Source: Verrucomicrobia bacterium UBA3841
GTDB lineage: Bacteria > Verrucomicrobiota > Kiritimatiellia > RFP12 > UBA1067
Length of the DNA stretch: 35,547 bases
Direction of reading: 5' to 3'
NCBI GenBank assembly: GCA_002392765.1
Contig: DGHT01000009.1
Coordinates: forward strand, 1 to 35,547
Within the stretch, counting starts at the first letter, position 1. Every line of letters starts with the position of its first letter. The notes under the pieces are model-generated. The model had not been told where the DNA came from and searched no databases. It worked only from the letters and a program-made list of their open reading frames with translations. The translations under genes were made by a program, and so were the position numbers. Shown here one piece after another: positions 23,831-31,743 of this stretch.

Positions 23831-24916
23831 ATGTTGAATCAAAATCAATTTCTCGCGCCATCCGCCGCCGTTAAACAGCTGCGCTCCGAGCGTATGATGT
23901 CGCAGTTGGAACTGTCTAGGCTGGCCGGCATTTCCGCCGCGCAGTTGTGTAAAATTGAGCGCGGGCGCAACGACATGACGGCATCGACTCTGCGCAGGCT
24001 GGCGGCGGCTCTGGACGTACCCGTCTCCGCGATTTTGGAATGCGGAGCGGAGCGCAACGCCGAGCGCCCGTCCCGGCCGCGCAGCTCCGGCGGGGCACCC
24101 TTCCGGGATGGCGTCGCCGGATTCCGCTACACCCCCATCCGCTCCCCCTGCGCGGAATCGGGAAAAATCGCCGCTTCGCTTGAAGATATAGAGAAACGCA
24201 CGGCCGCGCAGGAGGAAAGGCTCGGCATCAACGGACAGTCCACGCTCCATCTTGCGTACTCTTACGGGGACGACGGACGATCTGCCGAAATCCTGGCGCG
24301 CGACATGCGCGTCTCCCTGGGGATGGGGACGCAACCGACGCGGGACATCGCCGGGGCGCTGGAATCGAGGAACGTGCTTGTCGTGCACATGTCCCTTCCC
24401 GCGTCCGCAAAAAGCGCGTCATTCTACAACTCCGGAAGAAAGACACTTCTGATCGCGCTGAATTCCTCGAATACTCCCGAACGCAATGCCTACCAGCTGG
24501 CGTACGAGCTCGGTGCCGCCGCGCATTTCGCGGCGAACGGCTGGAATACGTTCGCCGACGAAGGATCGGTGCATCTGTTTCTGCGCGCCTTCGCAGCGGC
24601 GTTCCTTATGCCGGAGGAGGCGGTGCGCGGCGCGGTCGCGCGCCTCGGCGTAAAACCCGGCGGCTGGACGATGCCGGTGCTTGTATACGCGAAGGAGCGC
24701 TTTGGCGTATCGGCGGAAGCGTTCGCGCTGCGGCTAGAATCGCTCGGGCTGATCGCACCATCCCTGCGCCACAAGCTGCGCGACGAGCTTCGCGCCCGCT
24801 ACACCGCCCACCCGCGCTCAATGGAGCCGCATCCTCCGAAGAACCAGACACGGCTTGATGTACTGGGGGCAGTCGCGGAAGCGAACGGAGGCATAAAGGA
24901 GAAAATGGCGCGATGA
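23831..24916 (+). CDS. XRE-family regulator with degenerate ImmA/IrrE-like domain, coupled to cas3
   Basis: 361 residues. An XRE helix-turn-helix occupies about 12-68 (MSQLELSRLAGISAAQLCKIERG). A variable linker leads to an ImmA/IrrE-like region (about 140-275): AYQLAYELGAAAHF stands where active members have HELGH, and AFAAAFLMPEEAV matches their FAxxLLMP helix. Both zinc His residues are replaced (Y225, A229), so protease activity should be lost while the fold may still sense a ligand. The start is taken as 23831 because the -10 element overlaps the earlier in-frame ATG at 23813. The stop overlaps the cas3 start by 4 nt. Base composition is GC-rich like the flanking genes, unlike the cas genes. 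A role in regulating the CRISPR system is inferred. Confidence 0.78.
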   Translation: MLNQNQFLAPSAAVKQLRSERMMSQLELSRLAGISAAQLCKIERGRNDMTASTLRRLAAALDVPVSAILECGAERNAERPSRPRSSGGAPFRDGVAGFRYTPIRSPCAESGKIAASLEDIEKRTAAQEERLGINGQSTLHLAYSYGDDGRSAEILARDMRVSLGMGTQPTRDIAGALESRNVLVVHMSLPASAKSASFYNSGRKTLLIALNSSNTPERNAYQLAYELGAAAHFAANGWNTFADEGSVHLFLRAFAAAFLMPEEAVRGAVARLGVKPGGWTMPVLVYAKERFGVSAEAFALRLESLGLIAPSLRHKLRDELRARYTAHPRSMEPHPPKNQTRLDVLGAVAEANGGIKEKMAR

Positions 24917-27162
24917 ACGTTTTCGCACACAGCAGCGGCGGCGACGTATCGAAATGGCAGACTCTGCAAGACCATTGCGAGGCCGTTGCCGAGTTGTCGG
25001 AATCATTTGCCGATTCATTTGCAAGTGGCATATATGGGCGATTGGTTGGCGAGCTGCACGATGTCGGTAAAGCCCGATCGGCATTTCAATCATACCTAAA
25101 ACGATGCAATGGAATTGAGGATTCGGAAGCAGACGGCGACAATCATTCTCATTCCGGAGCGGGTGCTTGTTGGCTGGAGAAGAACTGCGGAGCCATCGGC
25201 AAGGCTTTGGCCTACTGTGTGGCAGGTCACCATGCGGGCCTTCCTGACTGGTCGGGCGGCGAAGCTCCTAATGGTGCTTTGGCTATTCGTCTGAAGGAAG
25301 ACCAACCGGTTATTTCGGAAGACAGTGTCAACGCATGGATTTCTGCCCATGAATCCGCATGGCTCAAAGAACGGTTGTCGCCTCCTTTTGCTTTCTGCCG
25401 TGACGACAGTTCTCTTTCGTTCTGGATTCGCATGATGTTTTCATGTCTCGTTGATGCCGACTTTCTTGACACAGAGGCGTTCATGGATCCAGGTCGGGCG
25501 GCATTGCGATCCTCTGCGGTTTCCCTCGCCACGCTTGCAGAGCGGTTTTTTGCGAAGCTTGACGAGAAACAACGTTCGGCGGCAGACACACCCGTCAATA
25601 GAATCCGATCAGAGATACGTACGGCATGTGAGCATGCGGCGAAAATGGTGCCGGGTCTCTTCTCGTTGACTGTGCCCACAGGTGGCGGCAAAACTCTGTC
25701 AGGGACTGCATTTGCTTTTAAACATGCGCTCTGTCATGGATTGAAACGTGTCATCTACGTCATTCCATACACATCGATCATCGAGCAGACAGCCGACATC
25801 CTGCGCGAATTCATTGGTGCGGAAAATGTTCTTGAGCATCATTCTAACTTCGATCCAGAAAAGGAAACGCCGCAGTCGCGTCTCGCATCCGAGAACTGGG
25901 ATGCCCCAGTCGTGGTCACTACGGCTGTTCAGTTTTTCGAATCTCTTTACGCCTGCAAGTCGAGCCGTTGTCGCAAGCTTCACAATATCGCAGATAGCGT
26001 GGTCATACTTGATGAGGTGCAGCTGTTGCCGACGCGGCTCTTGTTGCCGTGCGCCGAGACGATTAGGCAGCTTGCCCAGCACTATAAGACCTCAATCGTT
26101 CTTTCCACGGCCACGCAACTTCACTTGCCGGGAATTGACGCTTCATCCGTTCGCGAGATGGTACCGGCGGCGCTTGATTTGTACAAGCGGCTCAAACGAA
26201 CGGAGATCGAATTTCCGCCCGACATTTCAACGCGGCGCACATGGGATGAAATCGCGGACGAGCTATGCCAATACGAACAGGTCTTGTGCATCGTCAACAC
26301 GCGCAGAGACTGTCACGACCTGTATGGCAAAATGCCGGACGGCACGGTTCATCTTTCTGCCGGCATGTGCGGCGAGCATCGTTCACATGTAATTGCCGAG
26401 ATCAAACGACGTCTCGCGAACAATGAACCGATCCGCGTTGTTTCGACGCAACTTGTCGAGGCTGGAGTTGATATCGACTTCCCGGTTGTCTATCGTGCGT
26501 TTACAGGACTTTCATCGGTTGCGCAATCGGCTGGACGGTGTAATCGAGAGGGACGGCTCCAAGGGCTTGGACGTGTTGTAGTCTTTATGCCGCCCAAAGA
26601 ATCGTCTGTCAAGGATTTGCGCGACGGCGAATACGCTATGCACGATCTGTTGACATATTCAGGCGGTGTAGATGCGGACGATGCCAATTCATACCCAGAG
26701 TATTTTAAAGCCTTGCATGGCAGGGCCAATGACATGGGCGTTGCGTTCGAGAAATGGTTGGGCGTTCCTGTGCCAAACGAGTTGCTCGTTGGAACACGCC
26801 AACGCGCAGAGCCTTTGCATTATCAGTTCCGCGAAGCCGCCTCCGCATTCAAGATGGTTGACGGCGCCTCGCAAGTTCCTGTTGTCGTCCGCTACGGAGG
26901 AAGTGACGCGCTTATCGGCTCGCTTCGCGCAGCAGGTCCGAAACGCGACATCATGCGCCGTATCCAGCGTTATACGGTCAATGTGCCGCGAGGGAGTGTT
27001 GGCGATTTGCTTGAGAAGGGAATGATCGAAGAGATGCGGGTTCCGCCGCGGCATGAAGAGCATTCCGGCTTGTACGTTCAGACTGCGCCATCCGCTTATC
27101 GTGAAGACATTGGTTTTGACTTGTTCGGCGAAGGTCTTAAACCAGAGGATTTTATCGCATAA
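24913..27162 (+). CDS. cas3: CRISPR-associated helicase-nuclease Cas3 (type I-C)
   Basis: 749 residues. The N-terminal HD nuclease domain (about 1-200) has the His/Asp pair H49-D50 in GELHDVGKA, with H21, H80 and H106-H107 as further metal ligands. The SF2 helicase follows: Walker A VPTGGGKT (254-261), DEVQ in place of DEAD/DECH (367-370), STAT (398-401) and the arginine finger in QSAGRCNREGR. Recruited by Cascade at a bound target, it nicks and unwinds DNA. The start is set by an AAGGAG site and the ATGA overlap with the XRE gene. Codon use is less GC-biased than in genes upstream. Confidence 0.96.
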   Translation: MNVFAHSSGGDVSKWQTLQDHCEAVAELSESFADSFASGIYGRLVGELHDVGKARSAFQSYLKRCNGIEDSEADGDNHSHSGAGACWLEKNCGAIGKALAYCVAGHHAGLPDWSGGEAPNGALAIRLKEDQPVISEDSVNAWISAHESAWLKERLSPPFAFCRDDSSLSFWIRMMFSCLVDADFLDTEAFMDPGRAALRSSAVSLATLAERFFAKLDEKQRSAADTPVNRIRSEIRTACEHAAKMVPGLFSLTVPTGGGKTLSGTAFAFKHALCHGLKRVIYVIPYTSIIEQTADILREFIGAENVLEHHSNFDPEKETPQSRLASENWDAPVVVTTAVQFFESLYACKSSRCRKLHNIADSVVILDEVQLLPTRLLLPCAETIRQLAQHYKTSIVLSTATQLHLPGIDASSVREMVPAALDLYKRLKRTEIEFPPDISTRRTWDEIADELCQYEQVLCIVNTRRDCHDLYGKMPDGTVHLSAGMCGEHRSHVIAEIKRRLANNEPIRVVSTQLVEAGVDIDFPVVYRAFTGLSSVAQSAGRCNREGRLQGLGRVVVFMPPKESSVKDLRDGEYAMHDLLTYSGGVDADDANSYPEYFKALHGRANDMGVAFEKWLGVPVPNELLVGTRQRAEPLHYQFREAASAFKMVDGASQVPVVVRYGGSDALIGSLRAAGPKRDIMRRIQRYTVNVPRGSVGDLLEKGMIEEMRVPPRHEEHSGLYVQTAPSAYREDIGFDLFGEGLKPEDFIA

Positions 27163-27176
27163 GAGAAAGGAAACAA

Positions 27177-27896
27177 ATGAAAGGATTCTGCTTGGAAGTT
27201 TCAGGCGATTACGCTTGTTTTACACGCCCGGAGATGAAAGTCGAGCGTGTGAGTTACGACGTAATCACGCCATCTGCCGCGCGCGGCGTGTTTACGGCGA
27301 TATTCTGGAAACCGGCCATCAGCTGGCGAATAACGCGAATCGAGGTGTTGAACCCGATTCGTTGGACGACCATTCGCCGTAATGAAGTGTCGGCTGTCGC
27401 GAGTTCAAGATCGGACGGTATCTTTGTCGAGGATACACGACAGCAACGGGCCGGCCTCATACTTCGCGACGTGCGATATCGCCTTTACGCCGAGTTTGAC
27501 TTCATCCCACCCGGTAAACGTTCTCTAGCGGCTAATCCAGCGCCAGAATGGTTGTCTGATGCTGAAGAACGGGAACTATACCACCAGTCCGAAGCGCATC
27601 CAGACGAAAAAGAGGCGAAGTACGCCGCTATGTTCGACCGACGCGCAACAAAGGGCCAGTATTTCATGCATCCATATCTAGGTTGCCGCGAGTTTTCGTG
27701 CAAGGAGGTTCGGCTGGTAAAACATACCGAGCAGGAATCGGTGCGACCGATTTCAGAAACACGCGACCTTGGTTTCATGCTTTACGATATGGACTATTCC
27801 GATCCTAAGGATATAAAGCCCATGTTCTATCGTCCCAAGATGGTTGACGGTGTCATAACTGTTCCACATCCTGATTCGGAGGAGGTGTTCAAATGA
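27177..27896 (+). CDS. cas5c: Cas5c, pre-crRNA endonuclease and Cascade subunit
   Basis: 239 residues. Type I-C systems lack Cas6; Cas5c (Cas5d) cuts the pre-crRNA and then stays on the 5' handle. The N-terminal RAMP fold (GFCLEVSGDYACFTRPEMKVERVSYDVITPSAARGVFTAI, read in two parts) with the segment FWKPAISW and the later KGQYFMHPYLGCREF are typical of the family. It starts 14 nt after cas3 with an AGAAAGG site and overlaps cas8c by 4 nt (ATGA). The array repeats fit its cleavage: a 7-bp stem followed by exactly 11 nt, the known I-C handle length. Confidence 0.94.
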   Translation: MKGFCLEVSGDYACFTRPEMKVERVSYDVITPSAARGVFTAIFWKPAISWRITRIEVLNPIRWTTIRRNEVSAVASSRSDGIFVEDTRQQRAGLILRDVRYRLYAEFDFIPPGKRSLAANPAPEWLSDAEERELYHQSEAHPDEKEAKYAAMFDRRATKGQYFMHPYLGCREFSCKEVRLVKHTEQESVRPISETRDLGFMLYDMDYSDPKDIKPMFYRPKMVDGVITVPHPDSEEVFK

Positions 27897-29659
27897 TACT
27901 TCAGGCACTTAAAGAATACTACGACCGCAAGGCCGCCGATCCCGATTCGGGCATTGCGCCGTTGGGATGGGAGAGAAAGGAGATTCCGTATCTGATTGTC
28001 CTTCGTGAGGACGGTACACTTCTACGCGTTGAGGATACGCAGGAAAAAGTCGGCAAGAAAAAACGAGCGAAAGTGTTTCGTGTTCCACAGGCAGTTAAAC
28101 GCACGGTAGGCGTTTCGGCAAATCTTCTGTGGGACAATGTGGAATATGTGACTGGAGTCGTTTGCAAAGGCAAGCCGGAACGTGTTGCTGCTCAACATCA
28201 GGCTTTTGTAGAACGCTTGACTGAATTGGCGGAATGCCCTTCGGTAAAACCAATATGTGCGTTTCTCGCAACTCCTGATTGTCAGGATAAGTTGGCGTCT
28301 TTCCCAGAATGGAAGGAGGCAGTTGAAGGATGTGCGTTTGTTTCGTTCGTGCTTGCCGGGGAGACTTGTCCCGTATTCAACATGCCAGATGTTGTCGAAA
28401 AAATTAATTCGGGGAAACCCCCTAGTGCGGAAGTGTCTGATGGAGCGATTTGTCTTGTAAGTGGCAGACGGGATGTTGTGGCCAAATTGCACCCGGCAAT
28501 CAAAGGTGTACAGGGTACCAATACGACGGGTGGCAACATCATTTCGTTCAATTTCCCCGCTGCATGTTCGTTTGGTAAATCGCAAGGTGAGAATGCCCCG
28601 ATTGGCGAACGAGCAGCATTTGAATACACAACGGCGCTCAATACTCTACTCAGTAAAGATTCACGTCAAAAGATATCGGTTGGCGACGCAACGACAGTAT
28701 TTTGGTCTGAACGGGAAACGGCTCTTGAAAACGAGTTCATCGACTTGTTCGGCGAACCGGAAAAGGATAATCCCGATAAGGGCGTAGCTGCTGTTGCGCG
28801 TCTTTTGGCTTCAGTGCGATCTGGGTCTTTCTCGCCAGAAGACGATACAATACGCTTTTATGTCTTGGGTCTTGCGCCAAATTCGGCGCGTATTTCTGTT
28901 CGATTTTGGCACAATGGAACTGTCGCGGAAATGGAACGCCGTTTCGCTGATTGGTTTGAGAATTTGCAAATAGCCCATGGCCCTAAAGACAAGGAACATC
29001 TATCGCTCTGGCGGCTGTTGGTCTCAATCGCGCCGCTCGGCAAGAGCGAGAACATTCCGCCGAATCTTGCAGGTGCCGTCATGCGAAGCATCCTTGAAGG
29101 GACGCCGTATCCCGCGACGTTGCTTTCATCCGCCATTCTGAGAACCAAGGCGGAACATGAGGTCACCTATCCGCGTGCCAAGCTCATCAAGGCTTTTCTC
29201 AACCGCAACCTAAATCAAGAAAGGAAACTCACAGTGAGTCTCGATAAAGAAAACGCAAATGTCGGCTATCGTCTCGGCCGGCTCTTCGCCGTGCTGGAGA
29301 AGGTTCAGGAAGAGGCGAATCCTGGACTAAACGCGACTATCCGCGATAAGTTCTATGCATCGGCATCTTCTACCCCAAATGCCGTCTATGGCAACTTGAT
29401 GCGACTCAAGAATCATCATCTGGGGAAACTTTCTCAGGGACGTATGATTTATTTCGAGAAGCTGTTAGGCGATATCATTTCCGAGATACCTTCGTTCCCC
29501 GCACACCTTACACTCAATGACCAAGGGCAGTTCGCCATCGGCTACTATCATCAACGTCAGGATTTCTTTGTTGGGAAACGTGATAAGTCGGCGGGCGTTG
29601 GTGATGCAAAAAACGTCTCCGGCGAGGCCGAATCTGTTCAAGCTGAATTTTCACTTTAA
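27893..29659 (+). CDS. cas8c: Cas8c (Csd1), large subunit of type I-C Cascade
   Basis: 588 residues, typical for Csd1, which reads the PAM and recruits Cas3. Family features are MILQALKEYYDRKA at the N-terminus, GWERKEIPYLIVLREDG (25-41), KVFRVPQAVKRTVGVSANLLWDN in the first third, and LLSKDSRQKISVGDATTVFW in the middle. In several I-C systems an internal start in this gene makes a separate small subunit (Cas11c); in-frame ATG codons exist in the last third, but I cannot tell which is used. The overlap with cas5c is 4 nt. Confidence 0.93.
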   Translation: MILQALKEYYDRKAADPDSGIAPLGWERKEIPYLIVLREDGTLLRVEDTQEKVGKKKRAKVFRVPQAVKRTVGVSANLLWDNVEYVTGVVCKGKPERVAAQHQAFVERLTELAECPSVKPICAFLATPDCQDKLASFPEWKEAVEGCAFVSFVLAGETCPVFNMPDVVEKINSGKPPSAEVSDGAICLVSGRRDVVAKLHPAIKGVQGTNTTGGNIISFNFPAACSFGKSQGENAPIGERAAFEYTTALNTLLSKDSRQKISVGDATTVFWSERETALENEFIDLFGEPEKDNPDKGVAAVARLLASVRSGSFSPEDDTIRFYVLGLAPNSARISVRFWHNGTVAEMERRFADWFENLQIAHGPKDKEHLSLWRLLVSIAPLGKSENIPPNLAGAVMRSILEGTPYPATLLSSAILRTKAEHEVTYPRAKLIKAFLNRNLNQERKLTVSLDKENANVGYRLGRLFAVLEKVQEEANPGLNATIRDKFYASASSTPNAVYGNLMRLKNHHLGKLSQGRMIYFEKLLGDIISEIPSFPAHLTLNDQGQFAIGYYHQRQDFFVGKRDKSAGVGDAKNVSGEAESVQAEFSL

Positions 29660-29689
29660 TAATCAATCCAAAGAAAGGAAAAACAAACC

Positions 29690-30610
29690 ATGGCTACTGA
29701 ACTCAAAAACCGCTACGACTTCATGCTCGTCTTCGACGTGAAGGACGGCAACCCTAACGGCGACCCCGATGCGGGCAATCTGCCGCGCGTCGATTCGGAG
29801 ACGGGCGAAGGTCTCGTAACCGATGTCTGCCTCAAGCGCAAGGTCCGCAACTACGTGCAACTGACAAAGGGCACTGAGGCGGGATATGATATCTTCATCA
29901 AAGAAAAAGCTATTCTCAACAAGGAGATTGAAAAAGCGTATGCAGACCTGTCTATCGACCTCTCAAAACCACCAGTGGATGCTGTGGATGGCAAGAAGCG
30001 CAACAAAGAGGGTCAGGGACAGGGTGGAGAAGTCCAGCAGGCGCGCGCGAAGATGTGCGAGACGTATTTTGACATCCGCACGTTTGGCGCAGTGATGTCT
30101 ACTGGGGCGAATGCTGGACAGGTCCGTGGTCCTGTGCAAATTACCTTTGCACGTTCAGTCGATCCGGTAGTTACCTTGGAACATTCGATTACGCGCATGG
30201 CTGTTGCCACAGAGGCCGAGGCGGAGAAACAGAGCGGCGACAATCGCACGATGGGGCGCAAAAACACGGTTCCATATGGTCTCTACGTTGCATACGGTTT
30301 CGTCTCTCCGGCGTTGGCGGCGCAGACTGGTTTTTCCGAGGAAGACCTAGAAACGCTTTGGACGGCGCTTGTGAATATGTTTGATCAGGACCATTCTGCA
30401 GCGCGCGGCATGATGGCGACGCAGAAGCTGATCATCTTCAAACATGATTCCGCGCTTGGCAATGCGCCATCGCACAAGCTCTTTGATCTTGTCAAGATCA
30501 CCAAGAGGCCGGATGTAACCGTGCCGCGCAAGTTCGCGGATTATAAGCTGACCGATGTGGCCGCCATCCGCTCTGCGCTTCCTTCCGGCGTAGAAGTCAT
30601 TGAGAAGTGA
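29690..30610 (+). CDS. cas7c: Cas7c (Csd2), backbone subunit of type I-C Cascade
   Basis: 306 residues. The N-terminus NRYDFMLVFDVKDGNPNGDP is the signature of Csd2, followed by LVTDVCLKRKVRNYVQ and FDIRTFGAVMSTG. Seven or so copies coat the crRNA in Cascade. It has a good AAAGAAAGGA site after a 30-nt gap from cas8c. The stop is followed at 36 bp by the first of two long hairpin repeats that bracket the next gene. Confidence 0.95.
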   Translation: MATELKNRYDFMLVFDVKDGNPNGDPDAGNLPRVDSETGEGLVTDVCLKRKVRNYVQLTKGTEAGYDIFIKEKAILNKEIEKAYADLSIDLSKPPVDAVDGKKRNKEGQGQGGEVQQARAKMCETYFDIRTFGAVMSTGANAGQVRGPVQITFARSVDPVVTLEHSITRMAVATEAEAEKQSGDNRTMGRKNTVPYGLYVAYGFVSPALAAQTGFSEEDLETLWTALVNMFDQDHSAARGMMATQKLIIFKHDSALGNAPSHKLFDLVKITKRPDVTVPRKFADYKLTDVAAIRSALPSGVEVIEK

Positions 30611-30645
30611 CCCGCCGGGAAAGGGCTTCGGACTTGACGAAGGGA

Positions 30646-30777
30646 AAGGACTTCGGACTTATGACTTCAGACTTCAGAAAGCTGCCTCGCGCCGGCACTG
30701 TCGGCCCTGCCAGTCCTGGAGGTCCGACGTCCGAAGTCCTCTCCCCTGGAAGTCCGAAGTCCGAAGTCTGAAGTCCT
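30646..30777. repeat. Left flanking hairpin repeat of the four-helix-bundle insert
   Basis: About 130 bp made of GACTTCG-like heptamers on one side (30649-30680) and their complements, CCGAAGT-like heptamers, on the other (30722-30775). It can fold into a long hairpin with a GC-rich loop. A near copy in the same direction lies at 31598-31735. Partial heptamers also precede it from 30627. The rest of the 30611-30834 gap holds the AAAGGA site of the next gene. Confidence 0.85.
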
Positions 30778-30834
30778 TCTCCTCCGGGAAGCCCTCCCAC
30801 CCCACAACCGCAATGCAGTGAAAGGAACCGCGCC

Positions 30835-31617
30835 ATGAGCTCAGCAATCGCCCCGTCCGGCGGTTTCCGGAAGATGTTCTCTTTCGGCTACACCTGCCTC
30901 GTCTATCACGCAACGACTTCATTCTGCAAGCGCGTCTATTCGTGGAAAGACGATCCCCTCGGCAAAACGAGCGGACAGATGATCGGAGCCGCGCGTTCGG
31001 CCCGGCAGAACATTGTCGAAGCGTCTGCCCGCGCCGGAACTTCCAAGGAGACCGAGCTCAAGCTCTTGGATGTCTCGAAGGGCAGCCTTGCGGAATTGGA
31101 GGGCGATTATGAGGCATTCCTGATAGACGCCGGCGAAACCATCTGGTCAACTGCCGACGAACGCCATCGTGCCGTTTCAGCGTTGAAGCTTGATCCGTTT
31201 GACACCGGCGAGGACGTTCTTCATGCTTTCAGTGCCTATATGCTTCAAATGAAAGAACGTTTTGCGCCGTGGCTTGAGAATGAAAATCCGGTTGTCGCGG
31301 CCAATTCGATAATCGTCGTGATCGAGCGGGCGAAGGCATTGCTTCACGGGCAAATTCAGAAGACCATGGATGGCTTTGCTGTCGAAGGCGGTTTCCGCGA
31401 ACGGCTGACGCGTCTGCGGCTTGAACAACGCGAGAACCTGCAGGCGCAAAAGGCCGACGAACCACCTCCGCCGACATGCCCCGCGTGCGGCAAACCAATG
31501 CGAAAGCGGATCGCCAAATCGGGTCCCGGCAAGGGGAAGGCGTTTTGGGGCTGCACGGGCTATCCGGCCTGCAAGGCGATCAAGAAATTTGAAGAAGAAA
31601 GGACTTCGGACTTATGA
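30835..31617 (+). CDS. Four-helix-bundle protein with C-terminal topoisomerase-type zinc ribbon
   Basis: 260 residues. Residues 15-170 are helical and look like the 23S rRNA intervening-sequence protein family (S23-type four-helix bundle: LGKTSGQMIGAARSARQNIVEASA). Residues 214-248 are a zinc ribbon of the type at the C-terminus of topoisomerase I: C215, C218, C240 and C246 in CPACGKPM and FWGCTGYPAC. I recall this pairing under the name 'four helix bundle suffix domain' protein. The last residues (RTSDL) and the stop are encoded by the right flanking repeat. It is not a known part of type I-C Cascade. It interrupts the cas operon between cas7c and cas4. RNA binding is a guess from the family. 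Confidence 0.75.
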   Translation: MSSAIAPSGGFRKMFSFGYTCLVYHATTSFCKRVYSWKDDPLGKTSGQMIGAARSARQNIVEASARAGTSKETELKLLDVSKGSLAELEGDYEAFLIDAGETIWSTADERHRAVSALKLDPFDTGEDVLHAFSAYMLQMKERFAPWLENENPVVAANSIIVVIERAKALLHGQIQKTMDGFAVEGGFRERLTRLRLEQRENLQAQKADEPPPPTCPACGKPMRKRIAKSGPGKGKAFWGCTGYPACKAIKKFEEERTSDL

Positions 31618-31735
31618 CTTCAGACTTCAGAAAGATGCTTCGCGCCAGGGCTGGAAGCCCTGTCAGTCCTGGAAGTCTGAAGTCCGACGTCCGAAGTCCT
31701 TCCCCTGGAAGTCCGAAGTCCTAAGTCCGAAGTCC
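31598..31735. repeat. Right flanking hairpin repeat of the four-helix-bundle insert
   Basis: Near-identical to the left copy over the first 35 bases (from AAAGGACTTCGG) and again through AGTCCGACGTCCGAAGTCCT. It encodes the last codons of the four-helix-bundle gene and ends 8 bp before the cas4 ATG. The inner loop has its own stem, AGGGCTGGAAGCCCT. The distance between the two copies is 952 bp. Because each copy is self-complementary, the left and right copies can also pair with one another. Confidence 0.85.
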
Positions 31736-31743
31736 TAATCCCT

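Noticed and set aside
30835..31617. A small Cascade subunit (Cas11-like) because it is helical and lies next to cas7c
   Set aside because: Type I-C makes its small subunit from an internal start in cas8c; the zinc ribbon and the flanking repeats fit an inserted element better.
30646..31735. Integron gene cassette with attC sites
   Set aside because: The flanking hairpins lack the GTTRRRY core and the paired R and L boxes of attC, and no integrase is present.
30646..31735. Diversity-generating retroelement, because of the four-helix-bundle protein
   Set aside because: No reverse transcriptase, template repeat or variable repeat is visible, and the protein carries a zinc ribbon not found in DGR accessory proteins.
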